From Candidatus Fermentithermobacillaceae bacterium (lineage in GTDB: Bacteria > Bacillota > Sulfobacillia > Fermentithermobacillales > Fermentithermobacillaceae): a stretch of DNA of 64,000 bases. The position numbers and the translations under genes were made by a program. The notes under the pieces were generated by a model. That model saw nothing but the letters and a program-made list of their open reading frames with translations. It made no database searches and had not been told where the DNA came from. The DNA is taken from assembly GCA_012842685.1 (NCBI GenBank), contig DUSI01000036.1:1-64000 (forward strand). The letters are read 5' to 3'. Below are positions 14,939 to 25,080 of the stretch, one piece after another (positions within the stretch are counted from its first letter, which is position 1; every line of letters begins with the position of its first letter).

Positions 14939-17665
14939 CTATCTCCCCTCTTCCGCGATTTTTCTCTTCAGCTCGTAGAGCTTCTGCAAAGCCTCAAGGG
15001 GCGTCATCCTGTCCACGTCTAGGCTTTCCAGCTCCTGAATGACCTCGGCGGCCTCGGCGGGAATCTCCGGGGCTTCAGACCCCTGGCCTACGCCGTCGAA
15101 GAGGGAGGCTTGTCCGGGGAGGCCGTGCAATAAGAGCGGCGAGGAGGTCCTCGACGCGATCTGCCCGAGGATCCCAGTCCTCCACCTGGCTCCCCGCCTG
15201 GCTTCGGCCTCGAGGCCCGCCAGGATCTCCCGCGCCCGCTCCACCACCTTGGGAGGGAGGCCCGCCATGGCCGACACGTCTATGCCGAAGCTCCCTTCGG
15301 CCACTCCCTTGGCCACTTTTCTGAGGAAGACTATCTCCTCTCCGGTGCGTCTCACGGATACACAGTAGTTTCGCACGCAGGGCCTAAGGTCCGCGAGGAG
15401 CGTGAGTTCCCGGTAATGGGTAGCGACCAAGGCCCTCGGCCCGGTCTTCGAGCCCGGCTCGCCGGAGAGAAACTCGACCACGGCCCAGGCAACTGCAAGC
15501 CCGTCGAAGGTGCTGGTGCCGCGGCCTATCTCGTCGAGCATAACCAGGCTCTTGTCGGTAACCGACCGGAGTATGCGCGCCACTTCCGCCATCTCCACCA
15601 TGAACGTGGACTGCCCCAGGACGAGGTCGTCGTAAGCGCCTACCCTGGCGAACACTTTGTCCACGCAGGCTACGGCAGCCTGCTTTGCCGGGACGTAGGA
15701 GCCCATCTGGGCCATTATGACGATGAGGGCAGCCTGCCTGCAGTAAGTCGACTTGCCGCCCATGTTGGGCCCCGTTATAACCAAGATCCGGTCATCGTCG
15801 TCCATCTTGAGGTCGTTGGGCACGAACGTCCCCGGCGGCAAGACCTGTTCCACGACGGGGTGCCTTCCTTCCTTGATGAAAGTGGGTCCGTCCGAGGTTA
15901 CTTCCGGTTTGCAGTAGTTGTTGGCGACAGCTACCTCCGCCAGAGCGGCCAGGACGTCTATCTGGGCGAGGGCTCTTGCCGTGCCCTGGATCCTCTTCAT
16001 GTGCCGGGCGACGAAATCCCTCACTTCGCAGAACACCCGCTGTTCTTCCCTGCGGAGCTTCTCCTCGGCTCCCAGTATCGCCGCCTCTTTTTCCCTGAGT
16101 TCGGGAGTGATGTACCTCTCGGCAGACGCGAGAGTCTGCTTCCTTATGTAGTCATCGGGCACCATCGACTGGTTAGCCTTGGTGACTTCGATGTAGTATC
16201 CGAACACGCGGTTGTAGCCGACCTTCAAGGACTTTATGCCCGTCCGTTCTCGTTCGCGGGCTTCGAACTCCAGGACCCACTTCTTCCCCCCAAGGGCCAG
16301 ATCCCGGAGCTCGTCTATGTCCGGGTCATAACCTTCTCTCACTATGCCACCCTCGGTTATCACGGCCGGGGGATCGTCCACGATGGCTTTCCTTACGAGC
16401 TCTCGGGCTTCCGGAACCGGGTCCAGAGCTTCGGACAGGTTCGCGAGGAGGGCGATGTCCTTCTCTCCCTCGAGGAGCTCTTTGAGTCTTGGGACGGCCT
16501 CGAGGGACTCGGCCACTGCCACGAGATCTCTCGCGTTCATTGACCCGTAGGACATCTTCGTCATGAGCCGCTCCAGGTCTCTCACCCTGCCAAGGGCCTT
16601 CCTAACCCCGAGCCTCAGGCCGCTTTGGGTAAAGAACCGCTCCACCGCCGAGAGCCTTTGGGATATAAGCCCGGGGTCCCTGAGGGGCCGCTCTATCCAC
16701 TGCCTGAGGAGGCGGGAGCCCATGGTCGTGCACGTACGGTCCAGTACCCAGAGGAGCGACCCTTCTCTCCCACCTTGGAGCCTCTCCGTAAGCTCCAGGT
16801 TCCTCCGGGTGGAAGGGTCTATTTCCAGGAAACCTTCTTCGAGATAGAACACCGGGGTCTTGAGGTGGCCCAGGCTCACCATCTGGGTTTCCCGGAGATA
16901 TCCCAGGAGGACGGCCAGCCCGCGCAGCGCGGTAAGTCTTCCCTCTTCCTTGAGACGGTCGACAAGGCTTGTCCCGTACACGTCGGTAATAACGTCGAAG
17001 GAATGACCCGCGCCCGCGGACGCTCCCGAGACAAATATCCCGGGCAATACGCGGTTTACCGCGTCACGGAGACCCGGAGAGGCGCCTTCCGGCAACACGA
17101 ACTCCTTGGGCCGGAGCTTTGAGAGTTCGTCCCATAGCTCGCGGTACTCATCTGCCGGAACCTTCCTGCGAGCCCCGATCTCTTGTTTCCTGGTCTTCTT
17201 GAACTCCGCGAGGAGCACTTCGCCCGTGGAGAGGTCGCAGGCGGCCAGAGAAGCCTTTCCTTCGGCGGCTTCTTCCATCCATACGGACGCGATGTAAGAT
17301 TGCTGGGACGCCTCTGCGCCCTCCCAGTAGGTTCCTGGGGTTATTACCCGGACAACGTCTCTGTGCACGAGCCCCTTGGCCTGGGACGGATCTTCCAGCT
17401 GCTCGCAGATGGCGACCTTGTAGCCTTTATCGACCAGGATCTTAATATAGTCGTCCACCGAATGGTGCGGGACGCCGCACATGGGAGCCCGTTCTCCCTG
17501 TCCGGCCACGCGGCCCGTGAGGGCTATCCCGAGCTCCCTCGCTCCCGTCTCGGCATCCTCATAGAACATCTCGTAGAAGTCGCCCAGACGGAAAAACAAG
17601 AGAGCATCCGGGTATTTTGCCTTGAGCCTCTTATATTGGGACATCATCGGGGTTCGTTCTTTCAT
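14939..17665 (-). CDS. mutS: MutS, DNA mismatch recognition ATPase
   Basis: Recognises mismatches and small loops. The N-terminal mismatch-binding domain starts with TPMMSQYKRLKAKYPDALLF and has the GDFYEMF motif containing the Phe-x-Glu wedge. The core and clamp domains follow, then the ABC-type ATPase with Walker A GPNMGGKST, the LMLDEIGRGTSTFDG Walker B/signature region and a helix-turn-helix end. At 908 residues it is a full-length MutS1. The ATG at 17665 is 16 bases behind miaB and has no strong ribosome binding site. Confidence 0.97.
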   Translation of the reverse strand: MKERTPMMSQYKRLKAKYPDALLFFRLGDFYEMFYEDAETGARELGIALTGRVAGQGERAPMCGVPHHSVDDYIKILVDKGYKVAICEQLEDPSQAKGLVHRDVVRVITPGTYWEGAEASQQSYIASVWMEEAAEGKASLAACDLSTGEVLLAEFKKTRKQEIGARRKVPADEYRELWDELSKLRPKEFVLPEGASPGLRDAVNRVLPGIFVSGASAGAGHSFDVITDVYGTSLVDRLKEEGRLTALRGLAVLLGYLRETQMVSLGHLKTPVFYLEEGFLEIDPSTRRNLELTERLQGGREGSLLWVLDRTCTTMGSRLLRQWIERPLRDPGLISQRLSAVERFFTQSGLRLGVRKALGRVRDLERLMTKMSYGSMNARDLVAVAESLEAVPRLKELLEGEKDIALLANLSEALDPVPEARELVRKAIVDDPPAVITEGGIVREGYDPDIDELRDLALGGKKWVLEFEARERERTGIKSLKVGYNRVFGYYIEVTKANQSMVPDDYIRKQTLASAERYITPELREKEAAILGAEEKLRREEQRVFCEVRDFVARHMKRIQGTARALAQIDVLAALAEVAVANNYCKPEVTSDGPTFIKEGRHPVVEQVLPPGTFVPNDLKMDDDDRILVITGPNMGGKSTYCRQAALIVIMAQMGSYVPAKQAAVACVDKVFARVGAYDDLVLGQSTFMVEMAEVARILRSVTDKSLVMLDEIGRGTSTFDGLAVAWAVVEFLSGEPGSKTGPRALVATHYRELTLLADLRPCVRNYCVSVRRTGEEIVFLRKVAKGVAEGSFGIDVSAMAGLPPKVVERAREILAGLEAEARRGARWRTGILGQIASRTSSPLLLHGLPGQASLFDGVGQGSEAPEIPAEAAEVIQELESLDVDRMTPLEALQKLYELKRKIAEEGR

Positions 17666-17681
17666 GTCCGGCGTCAGCCCT

Positions 17682-19070
17682 TTATCTAGCTAGTACCTGC
17701 TTGATGGGCCCCTTGAGGTGCCACTGGCCCGCTTCCCTAACCTCGACCGAGACCAGGCTACCCACGAGGGAGGATTCTTGGCCTCCTTCAGCGACCACAA
17801 CCTTGTTGGTCCGGGTGCGCCCTTTCCAGGCGCCGGGCTCTGACGGGTCTGGTTCTTCCACCAGCACCTCGACTTCACTGCCTATCAAGGCCCGGTTCTT
17901 CTCGAGGGTTATCCCGGCCTGCACTTCTACCAGGCGCTGGAGCCTCCTCGACTTCTCGCTCCTCGGGAGCTGGCCCTTCATCTTGGCCGCCGCAGTCCCC
18001 TTTCTCGGCGAGAAGATGAAAGTAAACGCGCCGTCGAAGCGGGCCTTGCGCACCACGTCGAGGGTTTCCTCGAAATCTTCTTCGGTTTCACCGGGAAAAC
18101 CTACAATTATGTCCGTGGTGATGGATGCTCCCGGGACCTTCTCGTAGATGTAGCCGATAAGGTCCAGGTACTGGCTCTTGGTGTAGCCCCTGTTCATAGC
18201 TTTGAGGATACGGTCGGAGCCCGCCTGGACCGGGAGATGGAAATGCTCGCACACTTTCTCGCACGATGCGACCGTGTCGACCATTTCCCTGGTGAAGTCC
18301 CTGGGGTGGGACGTGAAATACCTAATCCGGTAAAGGCCATCTATCTTGTTGAGCTCCCTGAGGAGGCCGGCGAAATCCAGCCTCTCGGGCTCCGGGACGC
18401 TCGAGTCGAGCCCGTACGCGTTCACGTTCTGGCCGAGGAGGGCGACCTCTTTGTAGCCCCACTGGACTAGGTCCTCAACCTCGCGGACTATGTCGCCCGG
18501 GTGCCTCGATACCTGCGGTCCCCTCACGAACGGGACGATGCAGTAAGAGCAGAAGTTATCGCAGCCGTACATTATGGTGACGAAAGCGCTCACGCCCGGG
18601 ACGTTCATCCGGGGGAGGCCTTCGGGGAGGATCTGTGAGGACTCGTCGCGGCTTACTCCGGTCCTCGGCGGAGAGACGGCCGTATACAGCCTGGGTTTTG
18701 CGTCGGACATGGCTTTGAGGGCGAGCTCGGGGATCTTGTGGATGTTGCCCGGGCCGCTCACCACTTTGACGTAGGGGAGCTTCTTCCTAATACGCTCCAC
18801 GGTCTCGGGGAGCTGGGCCATGCAGCCCGCGAGGACGAACACGGGCTCGTCCCCCTGCCTCGACGCGTGCAGCTGTCCCAGCCGGCTCCAGACCTTAGCC
18901 TCGGCCGACTCCCTGACCGCGCAGGTGTTGACTATGATGATGTCAGCGGTCTTGGGGTCAGATGTGGGCTCCAGGCCTTGCTTTTCCAGGAGAGCGGTTA
19001 TTGTCTCCGAGTCCCTCTCATTCATCTGGCAGCCGAAGGTCTCAATATAGAAACTGGCGCGGGGATGCAC
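17682..19070 (-). CDS. miaB: MiaB, tRNA-2-methylthio-N6-dimethylallyladenosine synthase
   Basis: Radical SAM methylthiotransferase acting on i6A37 of tRNA. The N-terminal UPF0004 domain carries three cluster cysteines (FGCQMN, NTCAVRE, AGCMAQ), the radical SAM motif is CDNFCSYC, and a TRAM domain ends the protein. Sequence hallmarks (YIETFGCQMNERDSE) separate it from RimO, which is encoded at 46.9 kb. The start is GTG with AGGTGG upstream. It is the first gene of the miaB-mutS-mutL-miaA-hfq operon and has a recognisable promoter just upstream. Confidence 0.96.
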   Translation of the reverse strand: MHPRASFYIETFGCQMNERDSETITALLEKQGLEPTSDPKTADIIIVNTCAVRESAEAKVWSRLGQLHASRQGDEPVFVLAGCMAQLPETVERIRKKLPYVKVVSGPGNIHKIPELALKAMSDAKPRLYTAVSPPRTGVSRDESSQILPEGLPRMNVPGVSAFVTIMYGCDNFCSYCIVPFVRGPQVSRHPGDIVREVEDLVQWGYKEVALLGQNVNAYGLDSSVPEPERLDFAGLLRELNKIDGLYRIRYFTSHPRDFTREMVDTVASCEKVCEHFHLPVQAGSDRILKAMNRGYTKSQYLDLIGYIYEKVPGASITTDIIVGFPGETEEDFEETLDVVRKARFDGAFTFIFSPRKGTAAAKMKGQLPRSEKSRRLQRLVEVQAGITLEKNRALIGSEVEVLVEEPDPSEPGAWKGRTRTNKVVVAEGGQESSLVGSLVSVEVREAGQWHLKGPIKQVLAR

Positions 19071-19104
19071 TCAGACCACCTGTCTTTGGCTTGTGTTCTC
19101 CGCA

Positions 19105-19134
19105 ATTATACTTGTTTTACGACCGGCGGCACAA
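19105..19134 (-). promoter_or_regulatory. Candidate SigA promoter of the miaB operon
   Basis: On the minus strand a perfect TATAAT (-10, 19105-19110) lies 18 bases from TTGTGC (-35, 19129-19134). Transcription would start about 30 bases ahead of the miaB GTG. Confidence 0.5.
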
Positions 19135-19140
19135 ATGCGG

Positions 19141-19168
19141 AAAAGGGCGGCAAGACAGGCTGCCGCCC
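19141..19168 (-). terminator. Terminator of the dpp operon
   Basis: An 8-bp stem GGGCGGCA/TGCCGCCC (19145-19152 and 19161-19168) is followed on the minus strand by TTTTCC. It lies 57 bases behind dppF and directly in front of the miaB promoter. Confidence 0.85.
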
Positions 19169-19224
19169 AGCCTATCCAGTACGTCCCACTGCCATGGATA
19201 CCCGTTGGGTCTCGACCTTCGGCC

Positions 19225-20190
19225 CTAGGCCAGGTGACACGCCGCGAAATGGCCGGGCGTGAGTTCCCTGAGCTCGGGACGCACTTCCTTGCAGTCCTCA
19301 ACCGCCTTCGGGCACCTAGTGTGGAAGGGGCAGCCCTTCGGGGGATTGAGCGGGCTCGGCACGTCGCCCTCGAGGAGGATCCTCTGCTTCCTCATGTCGG
19401 GATCGGGCACGGGGATCGCCGAGAGGAGCGCCATGGTGTAAGGGTGCCTTGGTGAGGAGTAGAGATCTTCTTTCGGCGCCAGTTCCACCAGGTGGCCCAG
19501 GTACATCACCCCTACCCTGTCGGATATGTGCTGGACCACGGCAAGGTTGTGGGCTATGAAGAGATAAGTATGCCCGAACTCCTCCTGGAGGTCCGAAAGG
19601 AGGTTAAGTATCTGGCTCTGGATCGACACGTCCAGCGCCGAGACGGGCTCGTCGCAGACGATGAGTTTGGGCTTTAGAGCCAGAGCCCGGGCGATCCCGA
19701 TCCTCTGCCTCTGCCCTCCGGAGAACTCGTGGGGATACCTCCGGGCGTGGTATGGGTCGAGCCCTACTTTCTCCAGGAGTTCCTGCACCTTCTCGGTGCG
19801 CTCTTTGCCTCTTGCGAGGCCGTGCACCGTGAAAGCCTCGCCTATTATGTCGCCCACGGTCATCCTGGGGTTCAGGGAGCCGTAAGGATCCTGGAAGATG
19901 ATCTGCATCTCCTTCCTGAGCCTGCGCATCTCGCCGCGGCCAAGGCTCAGGATATCCTGCCCGTTAAAGATGACTTCTCCGGATGTAGGCTCGATGAGCC
20001 TCAGTATGCACCTCCCGGTGGTCGTCTTGCCGCAGCCGCTCTCGCCCACAAGTCCCAGGGTCTCGCCGGGGTAGATGCCGAAGGACACGCCGTCCACAGC
20101 CTTGACCCAGTTTGTCACCTTGGAAAAGACTCCGCTCCGGACAGGGAAATGTTTCTTCAAGTCTTTGACTTCCAGCAAGTACTCGGACAT
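19225..20190 (-). CDS. dppF: Dipeptide/oligopeptide ABC transporter ATPase, DppF type
   Basis: Second ATPase of the DppABCDF importer. Walker A is GESGCGKT, the signature [14 protein letters not shown], Walker [13 protein letters not shown], and the C-terminal Cys-containing motif [15 protein letters not shown] is intact. The start ATG directly follows the dppD stop (TAG-ATG) with AGGTGG as ribosome binding site inside the dppD end. It is the last gene of the operon, before a strong terminator. Confidence 0.93.
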   Translation of the reverse strand: MSEYLLEVKDLKKHFPVRSGVFSKVTNWVKAVDGVSFGIYPGETLGLVGESGCGKTTTGRCILRLIEPTSGEVIFNGQDILSLGRGEMRRLRKEMQIIFQDPYGSLNPRMTVGDIIGEAFTVHGLARGKERTEKVQELLEKVGLDPYHARRYPHEFSGGQRQRIGIARALALKPKLIVCDEPVSALDVSIQSQILNLLSDLQEEFGHTYLFIAHNLAVVQHISDRVGVMYLGHLVELAPKEDLYSSPRHPYTMALLSAIPVPDPDMRKQRILLEGDVPSPLNPPKGCPFHTRCPKAVEDCKEVRPELRELTPGHFAACHLA

Positions 20191-21177
20191 CTATACCACC
20201 TGGCCTTTTGCGCTGACGGGATTGAAGCAGCTCACCTTGTGGGTGCCGCTCACTGCGGTCACCTCTGGCTCCTTCTCCCTGCACTCTTCCGTCGCGTAGT
20301 CGCAGCGGTTGTTGAACGGGCATCCCTTGGGCATGAACATCGGGTTCGGGACGGTGCCCCTGATGACGTGGAGGCGCTTCTGGGCCCTGTCCATCCTGGG
20401 TATAGACCTTAGGAGCCCCAAAGTGTACGGGTGGAGCGGGCGGTGGAAGATGTCGCCTACCGTCCCCTCTTCGATCACTCTCCCGAGGTACATGACGGCC
20501 ACCCTGTCCGCCATCTCGGCCACGACGCCCAGGTCGTGGGTTATGAGCATGATGGCCATCCCGGTTCTCTTCTTGAGTTCCTTGAGGAGTTCGAGGATCT
20601 GCGCCTGTATGGTAACGTCGAGGGCCGTGGTCGGTTCGTCGGCGATAAGGAGCTTCGGGTCACACGCCAGCGCCATGGCTATCATGACACGCTGGCGCAT
20701 GCCCCCTGACATCTCGTGGGGGTATTGCCTCACGCGCCTCTCCGGTTCCGGTATGCCCACCGCGCGGAGAAGGCTTACGGCCTTCCCCATCGCCTCTTCG
20801 CGCGCCATGCCCATGTGCTGCTCGAGCACTTCAGATATTTGATCTCCCACCGTATACACCGGGTTAAGGCTCGTCATGGGCTCCTGGAAGATCATGCTTA
20901 TCTTCGAGCCCCGGACCTTCCGCATCTCCTCGTCGGTGAGCTTGAGGAGGTCCTGGCCTTCAAAGCACACCTCTCCCGCCTCGATTCTCCCGGGAGGGCT
21001 TGGTATGAGGCGCATGACCGAGAAAGCGGTCACGCTCTTTCCGCATCCCGACTCGCCGACGACCCCGAGGGTCTCCCCGGGTTCTATGTCTAGTGAAACC
21101 CCCCGCACGGCGGGTACCCGGCCGTCAGACGTATAGAACGTTGTGTGCAGGTTTCTTACGGACAGCAGTGGTGCCAC
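20191..21177 (-). CDS. dppD: Dipeptide/oligopeptide ABC transporter ATPase, DppD type
   Basis: First ATPase of the importer. Walker [10 protein letters not shown]-loop [10 protein letters not shown], signature [14 protein letters not shown], Walker [13 protein letters not shown], and the C-terminal motif [15 protein letters not shown] are all present. The start was set at the GTG at 21177 because AAGGAGG lies eight bases upstream; more upstream codons fall inside dppC. The 328-residue length is standard. Confidence 0.93.
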   Translation of the reverse strand: MAPLLSVRNLHTTFYTSDGRVPAVRGVSLDIEPGETLGVVGESGCGKSVTAFSVMRLIPSPPGRIEAGEVCFEGQDLLKLTDEEMRKVRGSKISMIFQEPMTSLNPVYTVGDQISEVLEQHMGMAREEAMGKAVSLLRAVGIPEPERRVRQYPHEMSGGMRQRVMIAMALACDPKLLIADEPTTALDVTIQAQILELLKELKKRTGMAIMLITHDLGVVAEMADRVAVMYLGRVIEEGTVGDIFHRPLHPYTLGLLRSIPRMDRAQKRLHVIRGTVPNPMFMPKGCPFNNRCDYATEECREKEPEVTAVSGTHKVSCFNPVSAKGQVV

Positions 21178-21197
21178 CTGAGCCGCCTCCTTCCAAA

Positions 21198-22109
21198 CTA
21201 GTCCTTGAGCCTCGGGTCGAGGGCGTCTCTGAGCCCGTCGCCCACGTAGTTGAAGGCCAGCACGGTGAGGAAGATGAATATCCCGGGGAAGGTGGTGATC
21301 CACGGGGCCTGGAGGAGGTAGTTCCGGCCGGCGTTCAGGATGCTCCCCCAGCTGGGGAAAGGCTCAGGCACGCCGAGTCCCAAGAAGCTGAGGCTCGATT
21401 CGGAAAGGATCGCCCCGCCAATCCGCATGGTTGCCGAGACGATGACCGGCGCCATGGCGTTCGGGAGGATATGGCGGAAGATGATCCGGGCGTCGCTCGC
21501 CCCGAGGGCCCGCGCGGCTTCGGTGAACTCCTGTTCTCTCAGGGAAAGGATCTGGCCGCGAACCATCCTGGCGAGAGAAGGCCAGGAAGTCAGGCCGATG
21601 ACCAGCATTATGTTGAAAATGCTCCGCTCCAGTATGGATACGATGGTAAGGAGCAGGAAGAATGTGGGGAAGGCCATGACGATCTCGGTAAAGCGCATGA
21701 GGATATCGTCCACCCATCCCCCGAAGTAGGCTGCCGTGGCCCCTACCAGCACCCCCAGAGTCACCGCCACCGCCGCCGCGACGAAACCCACCGACAGGCT
21801 TATCCTGCTCCCCCAGATGACCCGGGAAAAGACGTCGCGACCCACGTGGTCGGTGCCCATCAGGTGTTCTCGCGAGGGCGGCTTGAGCTTGTTGGGCGGG
21901 TCGACCGCTTCGTAGGACTGGGTGGCTATCATGGGCGCGAAGATGGCCAGCGCGTACATGAAGATCAGGACGTACAGTCCCGCCATGGCCAGTTTGTGCT
22001 TCTTAAAACGGCGCCAGACCATCCTCCCGTAGGATTCGGGCTCGGGAGTAAGAGCGTCTCCGCCGTAGCTATCGCGCAGTAGGATTCTCTTTTTCTCTAG
22101 TTCCAGCAT
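21198..22109 (-). CDS. dppC: Dipeptide/oligopeptide ABC transporter permease, DppC type
   Basis: Membrane subunit with about six helices. The cytoplasmic N-terminus ends at [32 protein letters not shown] after the first loop is the family hallmark, and the ATPase-docking loop reads [15 protein letters not shown]. The ATG at 22109 has GAGGAGG upstream and follows the dppB stop by 13 bases. Length 303, normal. Confidence 0.93.
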   Translation of the reverse strand: MLELEKKRILLRDSYGGDALTPEPESYGRMVWRRFKKHKLAMAGLYVLIFMYALAIFAPMIATQSYEAVDPPNKLKPPSREHLMGTDHVGRDVFSRVIWGSRISLSVGFVAAAVAVTLGVLVGATAAYFGGWVDDILMRFTEIVMAFPTFFLLLTIVSILERSIFNIMLVIGLTSWPSLARMVRGQILSLREQEFTEAARALGASDARIIFRHILPNAMAPVIVSATMRIGGAILSESSLSFLGLGVPEPFPSWGSILNAGRNYLLQAPWITTFPGIFIFLTVLAFNYVGDGLRDALDPRLKD

Positions 22110-22122
22110 GTCTCCGGCCTCC

Positions 22123-23094
22123 TCAGGAGTATTTGATCCGCGGATCAACCACTACGTACAGGAGGTCCGCAAGGAAGTTGCCGAGCACCATAAGGGTGGC
22201 GCCCATCATGTTGATGGCCATGACGATCTGGTAGTCTCTCTGGAATATGGCCCGGATGGACAGAAGCCCGATCCCCGGCCACGAGAATATCGACTCGATC
22301 ACCACGAGCCCGCCGAAAAGGAGCGGGAGCTCGTTCCCGAGGAGGGTCACTATCGGGAGGAGGGCGTTTCTCAATGCGTGCTTCACGATGACGACTTTTT
22401 CGGGAAGTCCCTTTGCCCTGGCGGTACGCACGTAGTCCTGTCTTATGACCTCAAGCATGCTCGACCGCATGTACCTGGCTACGCCCGTCAGGCTCCCAAA
22501 GGCCACCACGATCACAGGCATGACCACGTGGGCCGCCCTGTCCACGAAAGTGGCCCAGAAGCCGGCGGTCCTCACGTTCAGGCCGATGGTGCCCACGCCG
22601 GATATGGGCAGCCAGTCGAGCTTGAGGCCGAAGAAGTATATGAGTATGAGGCCGATCCAAAAAGACGGTACCGCCTGCCCGAGGAAGGCGAGGGTCGTCA
22701 TTATGTGGTCGAACTTCGAGTACTGTTTGAGCGCGGATATTATCCCTATGGGGACCGCTACCGCATAGATGACGACCATGATGAGGAAGTTGAGGTACAG
22801 CGTGTAGGGCAGCCTCTCCAGTATGGTCTTGCTCACGCTCTGGCCGTCTACGAAGCTCTTGCCGAAATCTCCCCTCAGGACGTGGGAGAGCCACCTGAAG
22901 TACTGCACGTAAATGGGATCATTGAGCCCATAGAGCTCTCTTATCCTTGCCCTTTCCTCTGCCGTGGCGTTTCTCTCGACCAAAAGGTCTACCGGATCGC
23001 CCGGGGCGAGATGCATTATCGTGAAGTTCACTATGGAGATCCCGATCAGGAGCGGGATCATTTGGAGGAGTCTCCGGATGATGTAGGTCCGCAT
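22123..23094 (-). CDS. dppB: Dipeptide/oligopeptide ABC transporter permease, DppB type
   Basis: First membrane subunit. Starts MRTYIIRRLLQMIPLLIGIS, as usual, with the FTIMHLAPGDP segment after helix 1 and the docking loop RQDYVRTARAKGLPE. The start at 23094 is supported by GAGGGAG nine bases before ATG; the upstream in-frame stretch falls in a large intercistronic hairpin. Length 323, typical. Confidence 0.93.
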   Translation of the reverse strand: MRTYIIRRLLQMIPLLIGISIVNFTIMHLAPGDPVDLLVERNATAEERARIRELYGLNDPIYVQYFRWLSHVLRGDFGKSFVDGQSVSKTILERLPYTLYLNFLIMVVIYAVAVPIGIISALKQYSKFDHIMTTLAFLGQAVPSFWIGLILIYFFGLKLDWLPISGVGTIGLNVRTAGFWATFVDRAAHVVMPVIVVAFGSLTGVARYMRSSMLEVIRQDYVRTARAKGLPEKVVIVKHALRNALLPIVTLLGNELPLLFGGLVVIESIFSWPGIGLLSIRAIFQRDYQIVMAINMMGATLMVLGNFLADLLYVVVDPRIKYS

Positions 23095-23114
23095 ATGCAG
23101 TCTCTCCCTCGAAA

Positions 23115-23162
23115 TCCCGGACCGGATTGGGAAGCGGCTCTTTTCCCTCCCCAATCCGGTCC
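23115..23162 (-). repeat. Intercistronic 15-bp inverted repeat between dppA and dppB
   Basis: A perfect 15-bp inverted repeat (CCGGACCGGATTGGG at 23115-23129, its complement at 23148-23162) with an 18-base loop. No T-tract follows on the minus strand, so it probably stabilises the dppA 3' end or partly terminates, allowing more binding protein than permease. Confidence 0.8.
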
Positions 23163-23206
23163 GGACGGTCTATCTCTTCAGGCGACGGCCGCCCGGCCTG
23201 GTCAGG

Positions 23207-24832
23207 CTACTCTTCGATCCACCACTTCTCCGGATAGAGCGGCCCGGTGGCGCCCCAGACGACGCCCTTCACTTTCTTGTGCATGGCGGCGGGGCTGTTG
23301 TTGGTGTAGAGGAACACGTAGGGCAGTTCCTCGTTGATCAGCTTCTGGATATCGGCGTAAATCTCCTTACGCTTCTCCTGGTCCATCTCGGTGCGGCCGA
23401 GCTCCAGGAGCTCGTCGAGCTCTGGGTTTTTGAACTCTACGTCGTTGAACCCTACCAGCACGCCGTTTTCGTCAACCGCCGCAGCCGAATGGAAGTACAG
23501 GTAGCAGTCGGGGTCCACTCCCAGGCTCCAGCCCAGGGCGTAGGCCTGGAACTTGGCGACATCCAGGTACTGGGCGCAGAGGACCGACCACTCGATGTAC
23601 TCCACGACCACGTCTATCCCAAGGTCTTTCCAGTTCTGCTGGGTGATGAGGAGGGCCGACTCCAGGATCCTGTTGCCGGTGGAAGTCAGGATCTTGATGT
23701 GCATCTTCTGGCCGTCTTTCTGGCGGATGCCGTCGGGGCCCACCTTCCACCCTGCTTCGTCCAGAAGATCTTTGGCCTTCTCGGGGTTGTACTCATAGGG
23801 GTTGAGCACGTCGCCGGCGTAGGCCCAAGAGGACGGAGGTATGTTGGCGTTCATGACATCGCCGTATCCCTTGAGCACCTCCTGGACTATCTGGGCCCGG
23901 TTGGTGCCGTACATGAGGGCCTGCCTCACGAGCTTATCTTTGAGTATGGGATCGGTCTGCTTGAGCCCGATGTAGGTATAGCCGTTCTGGGGTATCTGGA
24001 CGAACTCGTGGGTATTTGCCAGCGCCTGCTGGACCCTCTCCACGTCGTCAGGCGGGATGGCGCCCATATAATCTATGTCGCCCTTCTCCAAGGCCGCCAG
24101 CATGACCTGGTTGTCGGCGTAGAACTTCCAGATAACCTTCTGGATGTAGGGGCCCTCTCCGTAGTAATCGGGGTTGGCCTCAAGCAGGATGTACTGGTCC
24201 TTCTGCCACTCCACGAACTTGTACGGCCCGGTGCCTACAGGCTTCATGTTGGCCGGGTTTTCCCGCATGTCCTTGATGGGAGTTTCTTCGAATATGTGCT
24301 TCGGGATGATGCCGATGGTGAGCTTCGAAAGAAGCGGCGCGTAGGGCTGGTTCAGATGGAGCACGACCGTATAATCGTCGGGCGCCTCAATCTTGTCTAC
24401 GGGCTGGAAGTCGGTCCTTCTCACACCCGTGTAGTCTGGGTGCTTTATGGCGTCATAGGTGTACTTGACGTCCGCCGAAGTAAAGGCCGTCCCGTCGTGC
24501 CACTTGACGTCCTTTCTCAGCTTGAACGTCCACGTAAGCCCGTCAGGCGAGAACTCCCACGACTCGGCCAGGTCGGGGATGAGCTCCATGTTCTCGTTGA
24601 CTCTTACGAGACCACTGTAGACCCTGCCGTTGATTTGGGCAGACGGAGTGTCGGTCGCCAAGATCGGGTTGAAAATGACTGGGTTGCCGGTGAGACCAAA
24701 GACGATCTGTCCGCCGGTGGTCTTCTCGCCGGTCTTCCCAGCATTGGGCTCTCCTGCCTTGGGGCCGCAGGCGCTCGCCAGGAGCGTGAGAGCCAAGAGA
24801 GACACGATGAAGACGGTGAGGCTCTTGCGCAT
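23207..24832 (-). CDS. dppA: Peptide-binding lipoprotein of the Dpp transporter
   Basis: Extracellular solute-binding protein of family 5, which delivers peptides to DppBC. The N-terminus is a lipoprotein signal with LASAC, Cys 22 being the lipidation site. Then comes a Gly/Lys/Thr-rich spacer and the binding lobes, with family features such as LAESWEFSPDGLTWTFKLR and KWHDGTAFTSADVKYT. The length of 541 is typical. GAGAGGGG precedes the ATG. It is the first gene of the operon, with a candidate promoter at 24872-24900. Confidence 0.94.
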   Translation of the reverse strand: MRKSLTVFIVSLLALTLLASACGPKAGEPNAGKTGEKTTGGQIVFGLTGNPVIFNPILATDTPSAQINGRVYSGLVRVNENMELIPDLAESWEFSPDGLTWTFKLRKDVKWHDGTAFTSADVKYTYDAIKHPDYTGVRRTDFQPVDKIEAPDDYTVVLHLNQPYAPLLSKLTIGIIPKHIFEETPIKDMRENPANMKPVGTGPYKFVEWQKDQYILLEANPDYYGEGPYIQKVIWKFYADNQVMLAALEKGDIDYMGAIPPDDVERVQQALANTHEFVQIPQNGYTYIGLKQTDPILKDKLVRQALMYGTNRAQIVQEVLKGYGDVMNANIPPSSWAYAGDVLNPYEYNPEKAKDLLDEAGWKVGPDGIRQKDGQKMHIKILTSTGNRILESALLITQQNWKDLGIDVVVEYIEWSVLCAQYLDVAKFQAYALGWSLGVDPDCYLYFHSAAAVDENGVLVGFNDVEFKNPELDELLELGRTEMDQEKRKEIYADIQKLINEELPYVFLYTNNSPAAMHKKVKGVVWGATGPLYPEKWWIEE

Positions 24833-24871
24833 TCGTTTTCCCCTCTCTCGAAAACTAGAACATTGGGATGA

Positions 24872-24900
24872 AGTGTAACACTAACAGTGATATGAGTAAA
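24872..24900 (-). promoter_or_regulatory. Candidate promoter and dyads of the dpp operon
   Basis: On the minus strand TTTACT (24895-24900) and TACACT (24872-24877) are separated by 17 bases. Two overlapping dyads cover the -10 and spacer: AGTGT-A-ACACT (24872-24882) and CACT-AAC-AGTG (24879-24889), so a repressor could act here. Confidence 0.4.
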
Positions 24901-25080
24901 GACTCATGGCCATGTTTTTTTATGCAAGCTGTACTGGAGGTGATTATGCGGAGGTGAATATCCATACCATTCTGGATCAACGGCGAGACCTAGCGGCACC
25001 TAAGGAGTTCTCGCGGGCCCTTGACCCGGCCATTTGGAACCGTGACCGTGAGAGTTGATGGCGGCCCCTTGAACACTGAT

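Noticed and set aside
15416-16543. 375-codon plus-strand frame opposite mutS
   Set aside because: Antisense shadow of mutS.
22108-23337. 409-codon plus-strand frame opposite dppB
   Set aside because: Antisense shadow of a clear permease gene; composition is His/Arg/Asp-rich and not protein-like.
23279-24871. 530-codon open frame on the plus strand opposite dppA
   Set aside because: It mirrors the dppA codons exactly, has no ribosome binding site or family features, and dppA is unmistakable. High GC at third positions creates such antisense frames.
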